In this document: piece by piece, positions 43,801 to 52,921 of the stretch
Layout of the letters: every line of letters starts with the position of its first letter
How positions within the stretch are numbered: the first letter of the stretch is position 1
NCBI RefSeq assembly: GCF_023554105.1
Contig: NZ_JAMJWE010000012.1
Span: 62,001-126,000, forward strand
From: Brucella sp. 21LCYQ03
GTDB taxonomy: Bacteria; Pseudomonadota; Alphaproteobacteria; Rhizobiales; Rhizobiaceae
Direction of reading: 5' to 3'
Length of the DNA stretch: 64,000 nt
The notes under the pieces: model-generated
Seen by the model: only the letters and a program-made list of their open reading frames with translations
The model's database searches: none
Told to the model about the DNA's origin: nothing
Program-made: the position numbers and the translations under genes

Positions 43801-44595
43801 ATGTCAGTTTCCCGCGCCATCCTCATCACAGTCGTCTCGCTCATCCTGATCTGGCTCATCATCCCGATCCTGATTATTGTACCCATGTCTTTTTCAGGAA
43901 CGCGATTTCTGACTTTTCCGCCGCCCAGCTGGTCGTTTCGATGGTATGAAGCCTATCTCGCCAGCAGTGCATGGATGCAGGCAACAAAAGTTAGTCTGAT
44001 CGTTGCGATAGCGAGTGCAATTCTTTCCACGATCATAGGCACTGCTGCCGCCTACGCGCTCAATCTCACATCCTCCCGACTTGTTCGCAGCATGCAGGTT
44101 GTTTTATTGCTGCCGCTTGTTGTGCCCATTGTCATCACTGCGGTCGGCGTGTTCTTTGTCTTTGCGAAGGTCGGATTGTTGGCAACACTTTCAGGTCTCA
44201 TCCTCGCCAATGTGATGCTCGGCCTTCCTTATGTAGTCACGTCAGTTTTGGTCGGCTTGCGCAAATTCGATCCAACACAGGAGATGGTTGCACGTAGCCT
44301 CGGTATGAACCGCTTTCGAGCCTTCTTTGCGGTCACGTTGCCACAAATCAAACCGAGCGTTATCTCAGGCCTACTATTCGCATTCATTTCCGCAATTGAT
44401 GAAACAGTAGTGTCGCTGTTTATTTCCGGTGGACAATATCAGACGCTGACAAAGCGCATGTTCACAGCACTCCGTGACGAAATTGACCCAACCATTGCAT
44501 CAATCAGTTCTCTCCTGACCGCAGTATCCTTTATCGTCGTCATGCTCGCAGCCTTGAGTAGCGGTCGCCAGCGTAAGGAGCATGCAGCAGCATGA
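43801..44595 (+). CDS. Polyamine-type ABC permease, PotC/PotI-like
   Basis: The 264-residue protein starts at ATG 43801. It has the PotC-like pattern: an N-terminal membrane segment followed by IIVPMSFSGTRFLTFPPPSWSF as periplasmic start, then further segments and the coupling loop ARSLGMNRFRAFFAVTLPQ. The end overlaps the GMC oxidoreductase start by four bases (ATGA), so both are made together. Confidence 0.92.
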   Translation: MSVSRAILITVVSLILIWLIIPILIIVPMSFSGTRFLTFPPPSWSFRWYEAYLASSAWMQATKVSLIVAIASAILSTIIGTAAAYALNLTSSRLVRSMQVVLLLPLVVPIVITAVGVFFVFAKVGLLATLSGLILANVMLGLPYVVTSVLVGLRKFDPTQEMVARSLGMNRFRAFFAVTLPQIKPSVISGLLFAFISAIDETVVSLFISGGQYQTLTKRMFTALRDEIDPTIASISSLLTAVSFIVVMLAALSSGRQRKEHAAA

Positions 44596-46295
44596 TTGCC
44601 GATCACCTCATACTCGGCGGTGGATCTGCGGGTTGCGTTCTGGCTGCTCGTCTGTCGGAAGATCCCAATCGACACGTAATACTTGTCGAGGCAGGCCGTG
44701 ACATCAGTGCATCTGATATGCCCGATGCCATTCGCAGCCGTTATCCGGGGCGAGCCTATCTCGACACAAACAATATCTGGGCGAAACTGAAAGCCCGTAT
44801 GGGTGGCTTTGGTCATAATGGCGATAAGCGAGCCTCACGCCGCTATGAACAGGCAAAAATTCTCGGCGGTGGTTCAGCCATTAACGCGTTGATGGCCAAT
44901 CGCGGTGCACCCACGGATTATGACGAATGGGAGACGCTCGGCGCGCAAGGGTGGAGTTGGGAAAACTGTCTTCCCTATTTTCGTAAAATTGAAGCAGATC
45001 GAGATTTTTCCGGACCTCTGCATGGATATGATGGACCAATTTCAATCCGTCGTATCGACAATAAAAGCTTATCGCCATTCGTTGATCGGGTGATGCACAC
45101 AATAGACAAAAATGGTTGGCCGATTGGCGAGGATCAGAATGGCGAATGGCGCGATGGGGCCTATCGTGGGGCTATCGCCGTCAGTAATAAGGGGGAGCGG
45201 CTTCCCACATCTGTCGCCTATCTCACCGACGAGGTTCGCAAGCGCCCTAATCTGAAAATCATGACCGGCTTTACAGCCGTAAAGATCACGTTTGACGGAA
45301 AAAAAACTACCGGCGCTATTATCAGAAGCAATACCCAAAACGCTGACGATATTAAACTCGACGCGCACGAAGTCATCGTTTCGTCAGGTGCAATACATTC
45401 ACCAGCGCTGTTGATGCGTTCTGGTATCGGCCCCGGTCAGCACCTGAAAAGCCTTGAAATTCCTGTTATTCATGCCCTTGCGGGCATTGGCCAAAATCTC
45501 ATGGAGCATCCGTCCATCGCGGTCGCAGCTTATTTGCCACCTGCGGCACGCAACCGGGATGCACTTGAACACCATGAGCAAGCGATCTGGCGCTACTCCT
45601 CCCAACTTCCCGGCACACCTTCAGGCGATATGCATGCGGCAATTCTTGCACGTTCTGGATGGCATTCGGTCGGAAATCGCATTGGCAGCCTGTTCTTCTG
45701 GGTCAATAAATCCTATTCACGTGGAGCCATTTCGCTCTCATCACCTGATGCATACGCAGAACCAGATGTCGATTTTCGTATGTTGAGCGATGAACACGAT
45801 CTATCGCGCTTGAAAGATGCGGTCAGAAAGGGCGCTGCAATTCTATCTGATCCAAATATGCGCGAGTTTGCTGGCACGGTTTTCCCCTCCAGCTACACGC
45901 CTCGCGTGGCAAAAGTTGCCACGCACGGAACCTGGAATGCATTTCAACGTGGCACGCTTTCGGCCATGCTGGATATGTCAGGTCCATTCCGAAAAGCACT
46001 CATTAATACCGCTATTACATCCGGCGTAAGTATTAAATCGCTCTTGGAAGACGATGCGGAGCTCACCAGTTTTGTGCGTCAGCATGTTGGTGGCACATGG
46101 CACCCGTCAGGCACATGCCGCATGGGTGCGGCTAGTGATCCACTTTCCGTCACCGACGAAAGCGGCAAAGTTCACGGCGTTGATGGACTTCGTGTCTGCG
46201 ATGCGTCCCTTATGCCTGCGATACCTTGTGCTAACACCAACATGCCCACGATCATGATCGCTGAGAAAATCTCAGATGCGATAAAACTTAATTAG
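44592..46295 (+). CDS. GMC family oxidoreductase (choline dehydrogenase-like)
   Basis: The 567-residue flavoprotein starts with the FAD motif LILGGGSAGCVLAARLSEDP. It carries the GMC signatures ARRYEQAKILGGGSAIN-like (here SRRYEQAKILGGGSAINALM, about residues 80-99) and SSGAIHSPALLMRSGIGPG. The C-terminal active-site histidine lies in VGGTWHPSGTCRMG. Such enzymes oxidise alcohols to aldehydes; choline and polyethylene glycol dehydrogenases are relatives. Translational coupling to the permease gene suggests the imported compound, or a product from it, carries a hydroxyl group. It is the last gene of the plus-strand operon. Confidence 0.9.
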   Translation: MIADHLILGGGSAGCVLAARLSEDPNRHVILVEAGRDISASDMPDAIRSRYPGRAYLDTNNIWAKLKARMGGFGHNGDKRASRRYEQAKILGGGSAINALMANRGAPTDYDEWETLGAQGWSWENCLPYFRKIEADRDFSGPLHGYDGPISIRRIDNKSLSPFVDRVMHTIDKNGWPIGEDQNGEWRDGAYRGAIAVSNKGERLPTSVAYLTDEVRKRPNLKIMTGFTAVKITFDGKKTTGAIIRSNTQNADDIKLDAHEVIVSSGAIHSPALLMRSGIGPGQHLKSLEIPVIHALAGIGQNLMEHPSIAVAAYLPPAARNRDALEHHEQAIWRYSSQLPGTPSGDMHAAILARSGWHSVGNRIGSLFFWVNKSYSRGAISLSSPDAYAEPDVDFRMLSDEHDLSRLKDAVRKGAAILSDPNMREFAGTVFPSSYTPRVAKVATHGTWNAFQRGTLSAMLDMSGPFRKALINTAITSGVSIKSLLEDDAELTSFVRQHVGGTWHPSGTCRMGAASDPLSVTDESGKVHGVDGLRVCDASLMPAIPCANTNMPTIMIAEKISDAIKLN

Positions 46296-46303
46296 AATGC
46301 GCT

Positions 46304-46999
46304 CTAATAGCAGTCATCTAATAGACTATTTACCCAGAACTCTGAAACGCTCGAACTGTTGGGCAGGCTGACGATATGCAATATTGAGCTTGCAACATCT
46401 TCCGGGCGTGTGAGTTCATCAGACGGCGATGCGAGGGGCGTTCCCATATCGGTTGCAACAAAGCCCGGGCAAACCGCCGTCGAGCGAACACCCCGATCAA
46501 AGCCCGCATGGCGAATGGCGTGCGAGAGCCCGAGGGCTGCAAATTTTGAAACCGAGTAGGAACCAGATATTGCTGATTTAACACGCTTTCCAGAAAGGGA
46601 AGCAACTATGACAACACGCCCTTTACCAGTCTTCACCAACTCATCCCAGCAAGCCTTAACCAGCAATCGCGGGCCATTGACGTTGACCTCCATCAACGCG
46701 CTGAATTCGTCATTGCTTGCTTCAATCACAGACTTGCGAACCATGATGCCTGCATTGGCTATAACTGCATCTATCCGACCAAATCGTTTGAGTGCTGCTT
46801 CTGCCCAAAGATTTGCCAATTCGGGATCAGCAGCATCATAGGTTGCAATATGTGTCGATGCAGCATCTGCCCACTCTGGCATTTCTGGATTTCTCATGCC
46901 AAGTGACACGTTCCAGCCAGCAGCCAGAAATGCTTGAGCAGTAGCCGCACCGATGCCGCGATTGGCACCTGAGATCAAAACGGTTCGCTTTTGTTGCAT
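46304..46999 (-). CDS. Short-chain dehydrogenase/reductase
   Basis: The 231-residue SDR has the cofactor motif SGANRGIGAA, the NAG structural motif (VIANAGIM), and the active site tyrosine and lysine in YSVSKFA. It oxidises an alcohol or reduces a carbonyl with NAD(P). It is the last gene of the IclR-linked operon. Its end lies only eight bases from the convergent GMC gene. A strong hairpin precedes it at 47030-47064, so its expression may differ from that of the aldehyde dehydrogenase gene. Confidence 0.9.
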   Translation of the reverse strand: MQQKRTVLISGANRGIGAATAQAFLAAGWNVSLGMRNPEMPEWADAASTHIATYDAADPELANLWAEAALKRFGRIDAVIANAGIMVRKSVIEASNDEFSALMEVNVNGPRLLVKACWDELVKTGKGRVVIVASLSGKRVKSAISGSYSVSKFAALGLSHAIRHAGFDRGVRSTAVCPGFVATDMGTPLASPSDELTRPEDVASSILHIVSLPNSSSVSEFWVNSLLDDCY

Positions 47000-47029
47000 G
47001 GTAATGCCTTTAGCCGAAAAGTGGTTCGT

Positions 47030-47064
47030 AATAGACCCAAAGACTTTGAACCTTTGGGTCTATT
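47030..47064 (-). other. Perfect hairpin between aldehyde dehydrogenase and SDR genes
   Basis: AATAGACCCAAAG (47030-47042) pairs with CTTTGGGTCTATT (47052-47064), 13 bp, nine-base loop. On the minus strand there is no T run after it, so read-through into the SDR gene is likely reduced but not stopped. Confidence 0.6.
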
Positions 47065-47077
47065 TAATTCAGTCTTC

Positions 47078-48547
47078 TCAGCTCTGAATATAAACAACGT
47101 GCGTTACGGTGAATTCGTAGAGCCCGTGCTTGCCATCAGCACCACCGATGCCCGACTTACGGCGACCAGCATGGAAGCCCTGCATCGCTTCAAAGTTTTC
47201 ACGATTGATGTAGGTTTCGCCAAACTTCAGTTCGCGCGAAGCCTGCATAGCAGCAGAAAGATCACGCGTATAAACCGAAGACGTCAGACCGTAATCTGAG
47301 TCATTTGATAATGCGATTGCTTCATCGAGACTATCTACGATTTGGATAGGCAATACAGGGCCAAATGTTTCTTGGCGCATGATGTCCATATCAGCCGTAG
47401 CGCCGGTAATCAGCGTTGGCTCATAATGGAAGCCTGAAGCGCGGTCTGCAATCTTACCGCCCAGAACAACTTTTGCACCCTGCTCACGCGCTGTTTCAAC
47501 TGCGTTGGCAACTTTGTCCAAACCCGCCTGATTGACCAATGGCCCCATGTGAAGATCATCGTCCACGGATGGATCACCATAACGGGTTGCTTCAAACAGA
47601 GTTTGGAGTTTTCCAACAAACGCATCATGCACTGAGCGCTCGACATAGACGCGCTCGGCACAGTTACAGACCTGTCCTGTATTGATGACGCGTGAATCGT
47701 AAATCGCTTTGGCTGCCAGATCGAGATCAGCGTCTTTCAACACGATTGCAGGCGCTTTGCCACCGAGTTCAAGATTGACTTTGGTGAGGTTTTTGCCCGC
47801 TAGCTGCATGATATGCGAACCGGTGCCAACACTGCCAGTAAAGGTGATAAGATCAACCTTTGGATGTGACACAAGCGCCTCGCCCGCAACCCGTCCGCGA
47901 CCACCAACCAGATTGAAAACACCTTTTGGCAGATCTGTTTCGGCCAGAAGCTCGGCAAAAACATAGGCGTTAAGCGGCGTCTCTTCGCTTGGCTTAATAA
48001 CAATAGTGTTTCCGGTCACAAGCGCCGGCGCCATTTTGCGCGCAATCAGGAAGAACGGAAAGTTCCAAGGCAGAATACCTGCCACAACACCGACAGGCTT
48101 GCGCAGCAAAAGCATAGTTTCGTTCGGACGATCGCTGGTCAGAACTTCGCCTTCAATGCGGCGCGCCCATTCAGCCATGTAATCAATATAGTCAGCGGTA
48201 AAATCCACCTCAACCTGCGCAAGGCCGCGAACTTTGCCCTGTTCCTTGACGATAATATCAGCCAGTTCGATGCGATGTTCGCGCAGCTTGGCCGAAATTT
48301 TACGCAGGTAATTCGCGCGTTCAATTGGAGGCAGTTTTTCCCATGTGCTTTGCGCAGCAGAAGCTGCCTGAACAGCAGCATCGACCTGATCTGCACCAGT
48401 CTCGGGAATACGACCAAGCAATGCACCCGTTGCAGGATTTGTTACGTCAATCAACTCGCTACCGGCATCTACAAAAGCGCCATTAATGTAGTTGCGGTAG
48501 TTTAGTGGTGTGTCCGAAAAACTCTGTGACTGAATGCGTTTGCTCAT
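47078..48547 (-). CDS. Aldehyde dehydrogenase, AldA (lactaldehyde/glycolaldehyde)-like
   Basis: The 489-residue enzyme starts at ATG 48547 behind the strong site GGAGG. It shows ILPWNFPFFLIARKMAPALV, the catalytic glutamate in LELGGKAPAIV, and the catalytic cysteine in NTGQVCNCAERVYVE; the NCAE form is typical of the AldA group. AldA-like enzymes also oxidise aminoaldehydes. In this operon it should remove the aldehyde produced by the two FAD oxidases. Confidence 0.9.
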   Translation of the reverse strand: MSKRIQSQSFSDTPLNYRNYINGAFVDAGSELIDVTNPATGALLGRIPETGADQVDAAVQAASAAQSTWEKLPPIERANYLRKISAKLREHRIELADIIVKEQGKVRGLAQVEVDFTADYIDYMAEWARRIEGEVLTSDRPNETMLLLRKPVGVVAGILPWNFPFFLIARKMAPALVTGNTIVIKPSEETPLNAYVFAELLAETDLPKGVFNLVGGRGRVAGEALVSHPKVDLITFTGSVGTGSHIMQLAGKNLTKVNLELGGKAPAIVLKDADLDLAAKAIYDSRVINTGQVCNCAERVYVERSVHDAFVGKLQTLFEATRYGDPSVDDDLHMGPLVNQAGLDKVANAVETAREQGAKVVLGGKIADRASGFHYEPTLITGATADMDIMRQETFGPVLPIQIVDSLDEAIALSNDSDYGLTSSVYTRDLSAAMQASRELKFGETYINRENFEAMQGFHAGRRKSGIGGADGKHGLYEFTVTHVVYIQS

Positions 48548-48604
48548 GCGTATTTCCTCCATAAGATAGTATTATTATTCTCTCGAAGCCTGCTTTACTG
48601 AAAA

Positions 48605-49936
48605 CTATTGGCCATCCTTGCGCGCTAGGCGCGGGCGCAATCGGCTAATGTCAAATATCTTTGCGTCCACTTTGGTCTCATTGCCTGTAATAAGATCGGC
48701 CATGAGTTCACCTGCACCCGGACCGATACCAAAACCATGGCCAGAAAAGCCGGATGCAATATGAAAGCCGGGAATATGATGGATAGGGCTGATCACCGGG
48801 ATCGCATCTGGTGTCGCATCAATCACGCCAGACCATTCATTAAGCACGCGCGCTTTTGAAAATTCAGGAAAGCGATAACTTATGTTTCGCAGCGCCTTCT
48901 TTGTGAAGCTTTGATTTGCCGGTGGGTCCATCACGCGGCATTGCTCGAAGATGGTTTTCTCGTCCAGGCGCCATTTGCGTTTTATTGCCAGCTCCTGAAA
49001 GAAACTACTATTAAAGCGAAGGCTGAGCTCACGCCATGTGGTCAGATATGTCGGTGCAAACTCTGTGAAAAGCCGGAAATGATCTGGTGTAAGTGGCGCC
49101 AGATTAAGATTGCGCACTGCAACCGTGAAGCTGCCATCGAGGCGTTTGCGAAAGGCAAAGTCACCAGCTCCAACCGGCATATCCGTCATGCCGTCAACAC
49201 CATCAACATGCGCGACCGGACCAATAACTTTCAACTGCGGAAAATCGATACCCATATTGCCCGCAAAGAGCCGAGACCAGATACCGCCCGCCAGTACCAC
49301 GGCCTGACAGCGAATTTCGCCGCGCTCTGTTACAACTGAACTAACCCGTCCGGCAGTGGTTTCAACGCCCCTTACGGCGCAGCCAGTCATAATATGCGCG
49401 CCCTTTTCGCGGGCAGCTTCCGCCATAGCAGGAACAGCTATCCATGGTTCAGCGCGGCCATCGGAGCCTGTATGTAAAACACCAAGAAGATTGCCGTTAT
49501 TTCCTGGAAGCTTTTCAGCGATCTCGCTGGGCGTCAGCATCCGCGCATCAAGCCCATGCCGCTTTCCCATATCGGCCCATGCGAGCCAGTCTTTCAACTC
49601 GCGCTTGGTATACGACAGATAACTGATACCAGTGCGACGCCAGCCTGTTTCACGACCGATACGGGCATTCATCTTTGACCAGAGGTCAACCGAATGCATG
49701 CAAAGCGGTAATTCGCGCTCATCGCGTCCCATCTGACGCGTCCAGCCCCAGTTGCGTGCCGATTGCTCACCGGCAATCATGCCTTTTTCGCAAACGGCAA
49801 CTGAAATGCCCCGCTCGGCAAGTTCCAGTGCTGTGGAAATACCAACAATACCGCCACCGATAACGACCACATCGACGGAGTTTGGCAGCGTGTCATCGCC
49901 CTTGAAAGGTGCAACCGGAATAGACAGCGGCTTCAT
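48605..49936 (-). CDS. FAD-dependent amino acid oxidoreductase, DadA-like (paralogue of 17468)
   Basis: The 443-residue flavoprotein has the FAD motif VVVIGGGIVGISTALELAERG near residue 24 and the conserved C-terminal ASGFSGHGFGIGPGAG. It shares ARNWGWTRQ and the overall length with the gene at 17468, so the two are paralogues. It belongs to the D-amino acid / sarcosine / glycine oxidase superfamily. It is in an operon with a PuuB-like oxidase, an aldehyde dehydrogenase and a polar amino acid-type importer, so an N-substituted amino acid or amine is the probable substrate. Confidence 0.88.
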   Translation of the reverse strand: MKPLSIPVAPFKGDDTLPNSVDVVVIGGGIVGISTALELAERGISVAVCEKGMIAGEQSARNWGWTRQMGRDERELPLCMHSVDLWSKMNARIGRETGWRRTGISYLSYTKRELKDWLAWADMGKRHGLDARMLTPSEIAEKLPGNNGNLLGVLHTGSDGRAEPWIAVPAMAEAAREKGAHIMTGCAVRGVETTAGRVSSVVTERGEIRCQAVVLAGGIWSRLFAGNMGIDFPQLKVIGPVAHVDGVDGMTDMPVGAGDFAFRKRLDGSFTVAVRNLNLAPLTPDHFRLFTEFAPTYLTTWRELSLRFNSSFFQELAIKRKWRLDEKTIFEQCRVMDPPANQSFTKKALRNISYRFPEFSKARVLNEWSGVIDATPDAIPVISPIHHIPGFHIASGFSGHGFGIGPGAGELMADLITGNETKVDAKIFDISRLRPRLARKDGQ

Positions 49937-49983
49937 TTATAGAACTCACTTTAATAATATATGCGGCTAATCTCGTGGATGAT

Positions 49984-51300
49984 TTATCGACCCGGACGGT
50001 CGATAAAATCGCGCAACCGATACCAGCCCGTAAATAGCGGCAAAAACCATGGCTTCTCCGAATAGAGCGGAATTGCCATGAATTTCTCACGATCAAAGGC
50101 GGAGGGGCGGTTCTGCTGACCAAGAATTTTTCGCGCAACCTGATATCCGAGATAAGTCATCAGCGCGACGCCGTTGCCATTGCAGCCAACGGCGAAATGC
50201 GCACCGTCACGTTCGCCAATATGCGCGATTTTGTCAGCAGTCATCGCAACGCTTCCCACCCAGGAATGCGTGATTTTCACGCCGGACAGTTCAGGCCAGA
50301 TTGCTAACATCCGCGCATAAATACGCTTCGCCGCTTGCTTTTCGCTCATTTCAAAAACGCCGGGACGCGACCCAAACAGAATACGCGTGCCATCAGGCGA
50401 TACACGCGTATAAATGAGATCACGCCGCGTATCGGAAACCATGCGGCCATTAGGGATCAATTGTGCAAGCAGATCAGCAGACAACGGCTCAGTTGCAATC
50501 TGATAGCTTTTGACTGGAACCAAACGCCTTGCCAGTTCAGGGGATGCATCATTACCCGTGTAGCCATTGGTGGCATAAATCACATTTGTTGCTCGAATAG
50601 AGCCGCGCGCGGTTGGCACGATTTTCTCGCCATTGCCAGCTTCTTCAACGCGCCCTGCACGCGCATGAGAGCGGAGCAAAACGCCTGCAGCTTTCGCGCG
50701 TTCACGCAATGATTTATGGAACATTGCAGGATGCAAGCCACCATAATCATCAACCAGCATACCGCCGTGATAGTAATCCGATCCGATAACCGATCGTTGC
50801 TCTTCGCGAGAAATATGATGAACTGTTACACTCGTCTTCTCGTTGAGAAGTGCACCATGACGTTTGAGGGTATCGTAATCGCGTGCTGTGTAAGCACCGA
50901 AGAAACGACCCGTCAGCGTGAGTGCCGCATCCAAGTTCTCTGAATCGATCAATGTCCTTAGGTAGTCGAAGCTTTCATTGCTCTCACCAATGAGGCGCGA
51001 CACGAGAGCGGGATCAATCCCATTGATTGCGCCACCAACTACTAGCTTTTGCCCGCTGGAAACCATGCCACCCGAGCGCGTGGAACAGCCTGCGCCAATT
51101 TGTTCACTGTCGAGTACAACGACAGAGCGTCCAGCGCGTGCAAGATGTGTGGCCGCGTTTAGTCCAGCATAGCCCGACCCAACAACAACGACATCGACAC
51201 GCGTAGGTAGCGGATCAAGGTTGGTTTCCGGCTGTGCGGCCTCCCACCAATAAGGTGCTTCCTTGAAGTTCTCAGCATAAATATGGTCGTAACGGGACAT
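49984..51300 (-). CDS. FAD-dependent amine oxidase, PuuB-like (copy 3)
   Basis: The 438-residue protein carries the FAD motif VVVVGSGYAGLNAATHLARAG near residue 35. The usual GASGRNGG motif is changed to GAGCSTRSGGM. The C-terminal FAD contact is GCNGNGVALMTYLG. It resembles gamma-glutamylputrescine oxidases but is more divergent from copies 1 and 2 than they are from each other. It follows the importer genes directly. The serine-rich motif change near the flavin may reflect a different way of binding FAD. Confidence 0.87.
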   Translation of the reverse strand: MSRYDHIYAENFKEAPYWWEAAQPETNLDPLPTRVDVVVVGSGYAGLNAATHLARAGRSVVVLDSEQIGAGCSTRSGGMVSSGQKLVVGGAINGIDPALVSRLIGESNESFDYLRTLIDSENLDAALTLTGRFFGAYTARDYDTLKRHGALLNEKTSVTVHHISREEQRSVIGSDYYHGGMLVDDYGGLHPAMFHKSLRERAKAAGVLLRSHARAGRVEEAGNGEKIVPTARGSIRATNVIYATNGYTGNDASPELARRLVPVKSYQIATEPLSADLLAQLIPNGRMVSDTRRDLIYTRVSPDGTRILFGSRPGVFEMSEKQAAKRIYARMLAIWPELSGVKITHSWVGSVAMTADKIAHIGERDGAHFAVGCNGNGVALMTYLGYQVARKILGQQNRPSAFDREKFMAIPLYSEKPWFLPLFTGWYRLRDFIDRPGR

Positions 51301-51362
51301 TGAACGTCAAGCCCGAAGGCTCGTCCTTCTGAAATATAGCGATGTCAGATGCGATGCGTCAG

Positions 51363-52109
51363 TTAGAGAACCTGCCCGAGGAATTCGCGCGTGCGAGCAT
51401 CCTGCGGGTTATCGAATATCTGTGCAGGCGGCCCACTTTCAACAATCATTCCATGATCGGTGAAACAGACGCGATGAGAAACTTCGCGGGCGAATTTCAT
51501 TTCATGCGTGACCAATATGCAGGTCAGACCGTCTTCTACCAGTTCACGAATGGTCAGCAGAACATCCTTCACTGTTTCAGGATCAAGCGCCGCTGTAACC
51601 TCATCAAACAAAATAACTTCCGGCTGCATCGCAAGTGCACGCGCGATGGCAACACGCTGTTGCTGACCACCCGAAAGCTGTCCGGGATAACTATCGGCCT
51701 TGTTTGAAAGCCGAACTTTTTCGAGCAGTTTTCGTGCACGATCTTCAACCTCGGCACGATCATGACCCAGCACCTGAATTGGTGCCATCATGATATTTTC
51801 CAACGCAGTTTTGTGTGGAAACAGGTTATATTGCTGGAATACCATTGCGACTTCATGACGAAGGGGGCGCATGGTTTTTTCGGTCTTTAACTCATGAACC
51901 TGATAGGGTCCGACACGAATAGATCCGCTATCAATCGGGATCAGCCCATTGATACAGCGCAGGATCGTTGACTTACCTGACCCAGAAGGTCCGATAATGC
52001 ATACGGCTTCGCCTTTATTGACCGACAGATCGATGCCTTTGAGCACTTCGAAGCTACCAAAGGCCTTGCGGACATTTTTGATTTCAATAAGGGGGGCAGA
52101 TTGGTTCAT
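51363..52109 (-). CDS. Polar amino acid ABC transporter ATPase, GlnQ-like
   Basis: The 248-residue ATPase has Walker A GPSGSGKST, Q-loop VFQQYNLFPHKTAL, signature LSGGQQQRVAIARALA and Walker B VILFDEVTAALDPE. It has the usual GlnQ/HisP length. Its ATG overlaps the stop codon of the permease gene upstream by four bases. It powers the importer encoded by 52106-54479. Confidence 0.95.
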   Translation of the reverse strand: MNQSAPLIEIKNVRKAFGSFEVLKGIDLSVNKGEAVCIIGPSGSGKSTILRCINGLIPIDSGSIRVGPYQVHELKTEKTMRPLRHEVAMVFQQYNLFPHKTALENIMMAPIQVLGHDRAEVEDRARKLLEKVRLSNKADSYPGQLSGGQQQRVAIARALAMQPEVILFDEVTAALDPETVKDVLLTIRELVEDGLTCILVTHEMKFAREVSHRVCFTDHGMIVESGPPAQIFDNPQDARTREFLGQVL

Positions 52110-52921
52110 AGATTATCTCCCTTGACTGCACGTTCCAGACGGCGGGCAAAGACCGCGATCGGATAACAGTAGGCGAAGAACAGGAAGAGCACGGTAAGGT
52201 AGAAGTAGACGAGCGCACGCTCGCTCTCCATGGCAATAGACGTGTTCAGAATGGTTATTACGTCCTGAATGCCTGTAACCGTCGCAAGCGAAGTGGCAAT
52301 CATCAGCAGCGCATAAAGGTTCATCCAGCCCGGTATCATGCGTCTGAACGCCTGCGGAAGAATGACATAGCGATAAATTTGCGCTGGCGTATATCCGAGC
52401 GATCGCGCTGCTTCCCACTGGCCAGTGTGAATGGACTGTACTGCGCCACGAATGACTTCAGAGAAGTTGGCAGCCGTTGGCAAGGCCAGACCAATGACCG
52501 CTTTGACGAACGTAGGGAATGGAATGACCATTCCAAACATGCGCACTTCAAACGGAATGATGTAGAGCATCGCAAACAACAAAACGAGCCATGGTGAATT
52601 GCGCAGAAAATTCATCACCAGCAAGGCCGGCACACGCACTGCAGCAGTCTTTGCCATCGTGGATAGGCCAAGAAGCGTTCCCATCGCAGTGGCAAGCGCC
52701 ATCGCCGCAATTGACAGCAGGATATTCAACGCGAAGCCACCCGTAATAGGCCATCCAGAGCCGGAACCGGTCAGAAGCAACGGTAGCCGCATGCCTACTC
52801 TGCGCCACTGATCAGAACCACCGGATAACGCATCAACAGCGATCCACGTTGCAATGGCAAGAGCTATGAAGAGAAGAACTGCCTTCTTTTTACTATCGTA
52901 GGTCAAAAGATTATTCATCAT
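52106..52921 (-). CDS. Polar amino acid ABC permease (second of pair)
   Basis: The 271-residue protein starts at ATG 52921, which overlaps the stop codon of the preceding permease gene by one base. A first membrane segment (AVLLFIALAIATWIAVDALS) is followed by the HisM-type core with FLRNSPWLVLLFAMLYIIPFE and the coupling loop EAARSLGYTPAQIYRYVILPQA. It forms a heterodimeric channel with the gene at 52921-53637. Confidence 0.93.
   Translation of the reverse strand: MMNNLLTYDSKKKAVLLFIALAIATWIAVDALSGGSDQWRRVGMRLPLLLTGSGSGWPITGGFALNILLSIAAMALATAMGTLLGLSTMAKTAAVRVPALLVMNFLRNSPWLVLLFAMLYIIPFEVRMFGMVIPFPTFVKAVIGLALPTAANFSEVIRGAVQSIHTGQWEAARSLGYTPAQIYRYVILPQAFRRMIPGWMNLYALLMIATSLATVTGIQDVITILNTSIAMESERALVYFYLTVLFLFFAYCYPIAVFARRLERAVKGDNL

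Noticed and set aside
46291-46306. TTAGA-ATGCGC-TCTAA hairpin between convergent GMC and SDR genes as a terminator
   Set aside because: Five-base stem only, overlapping both stop codons; too weak to call.
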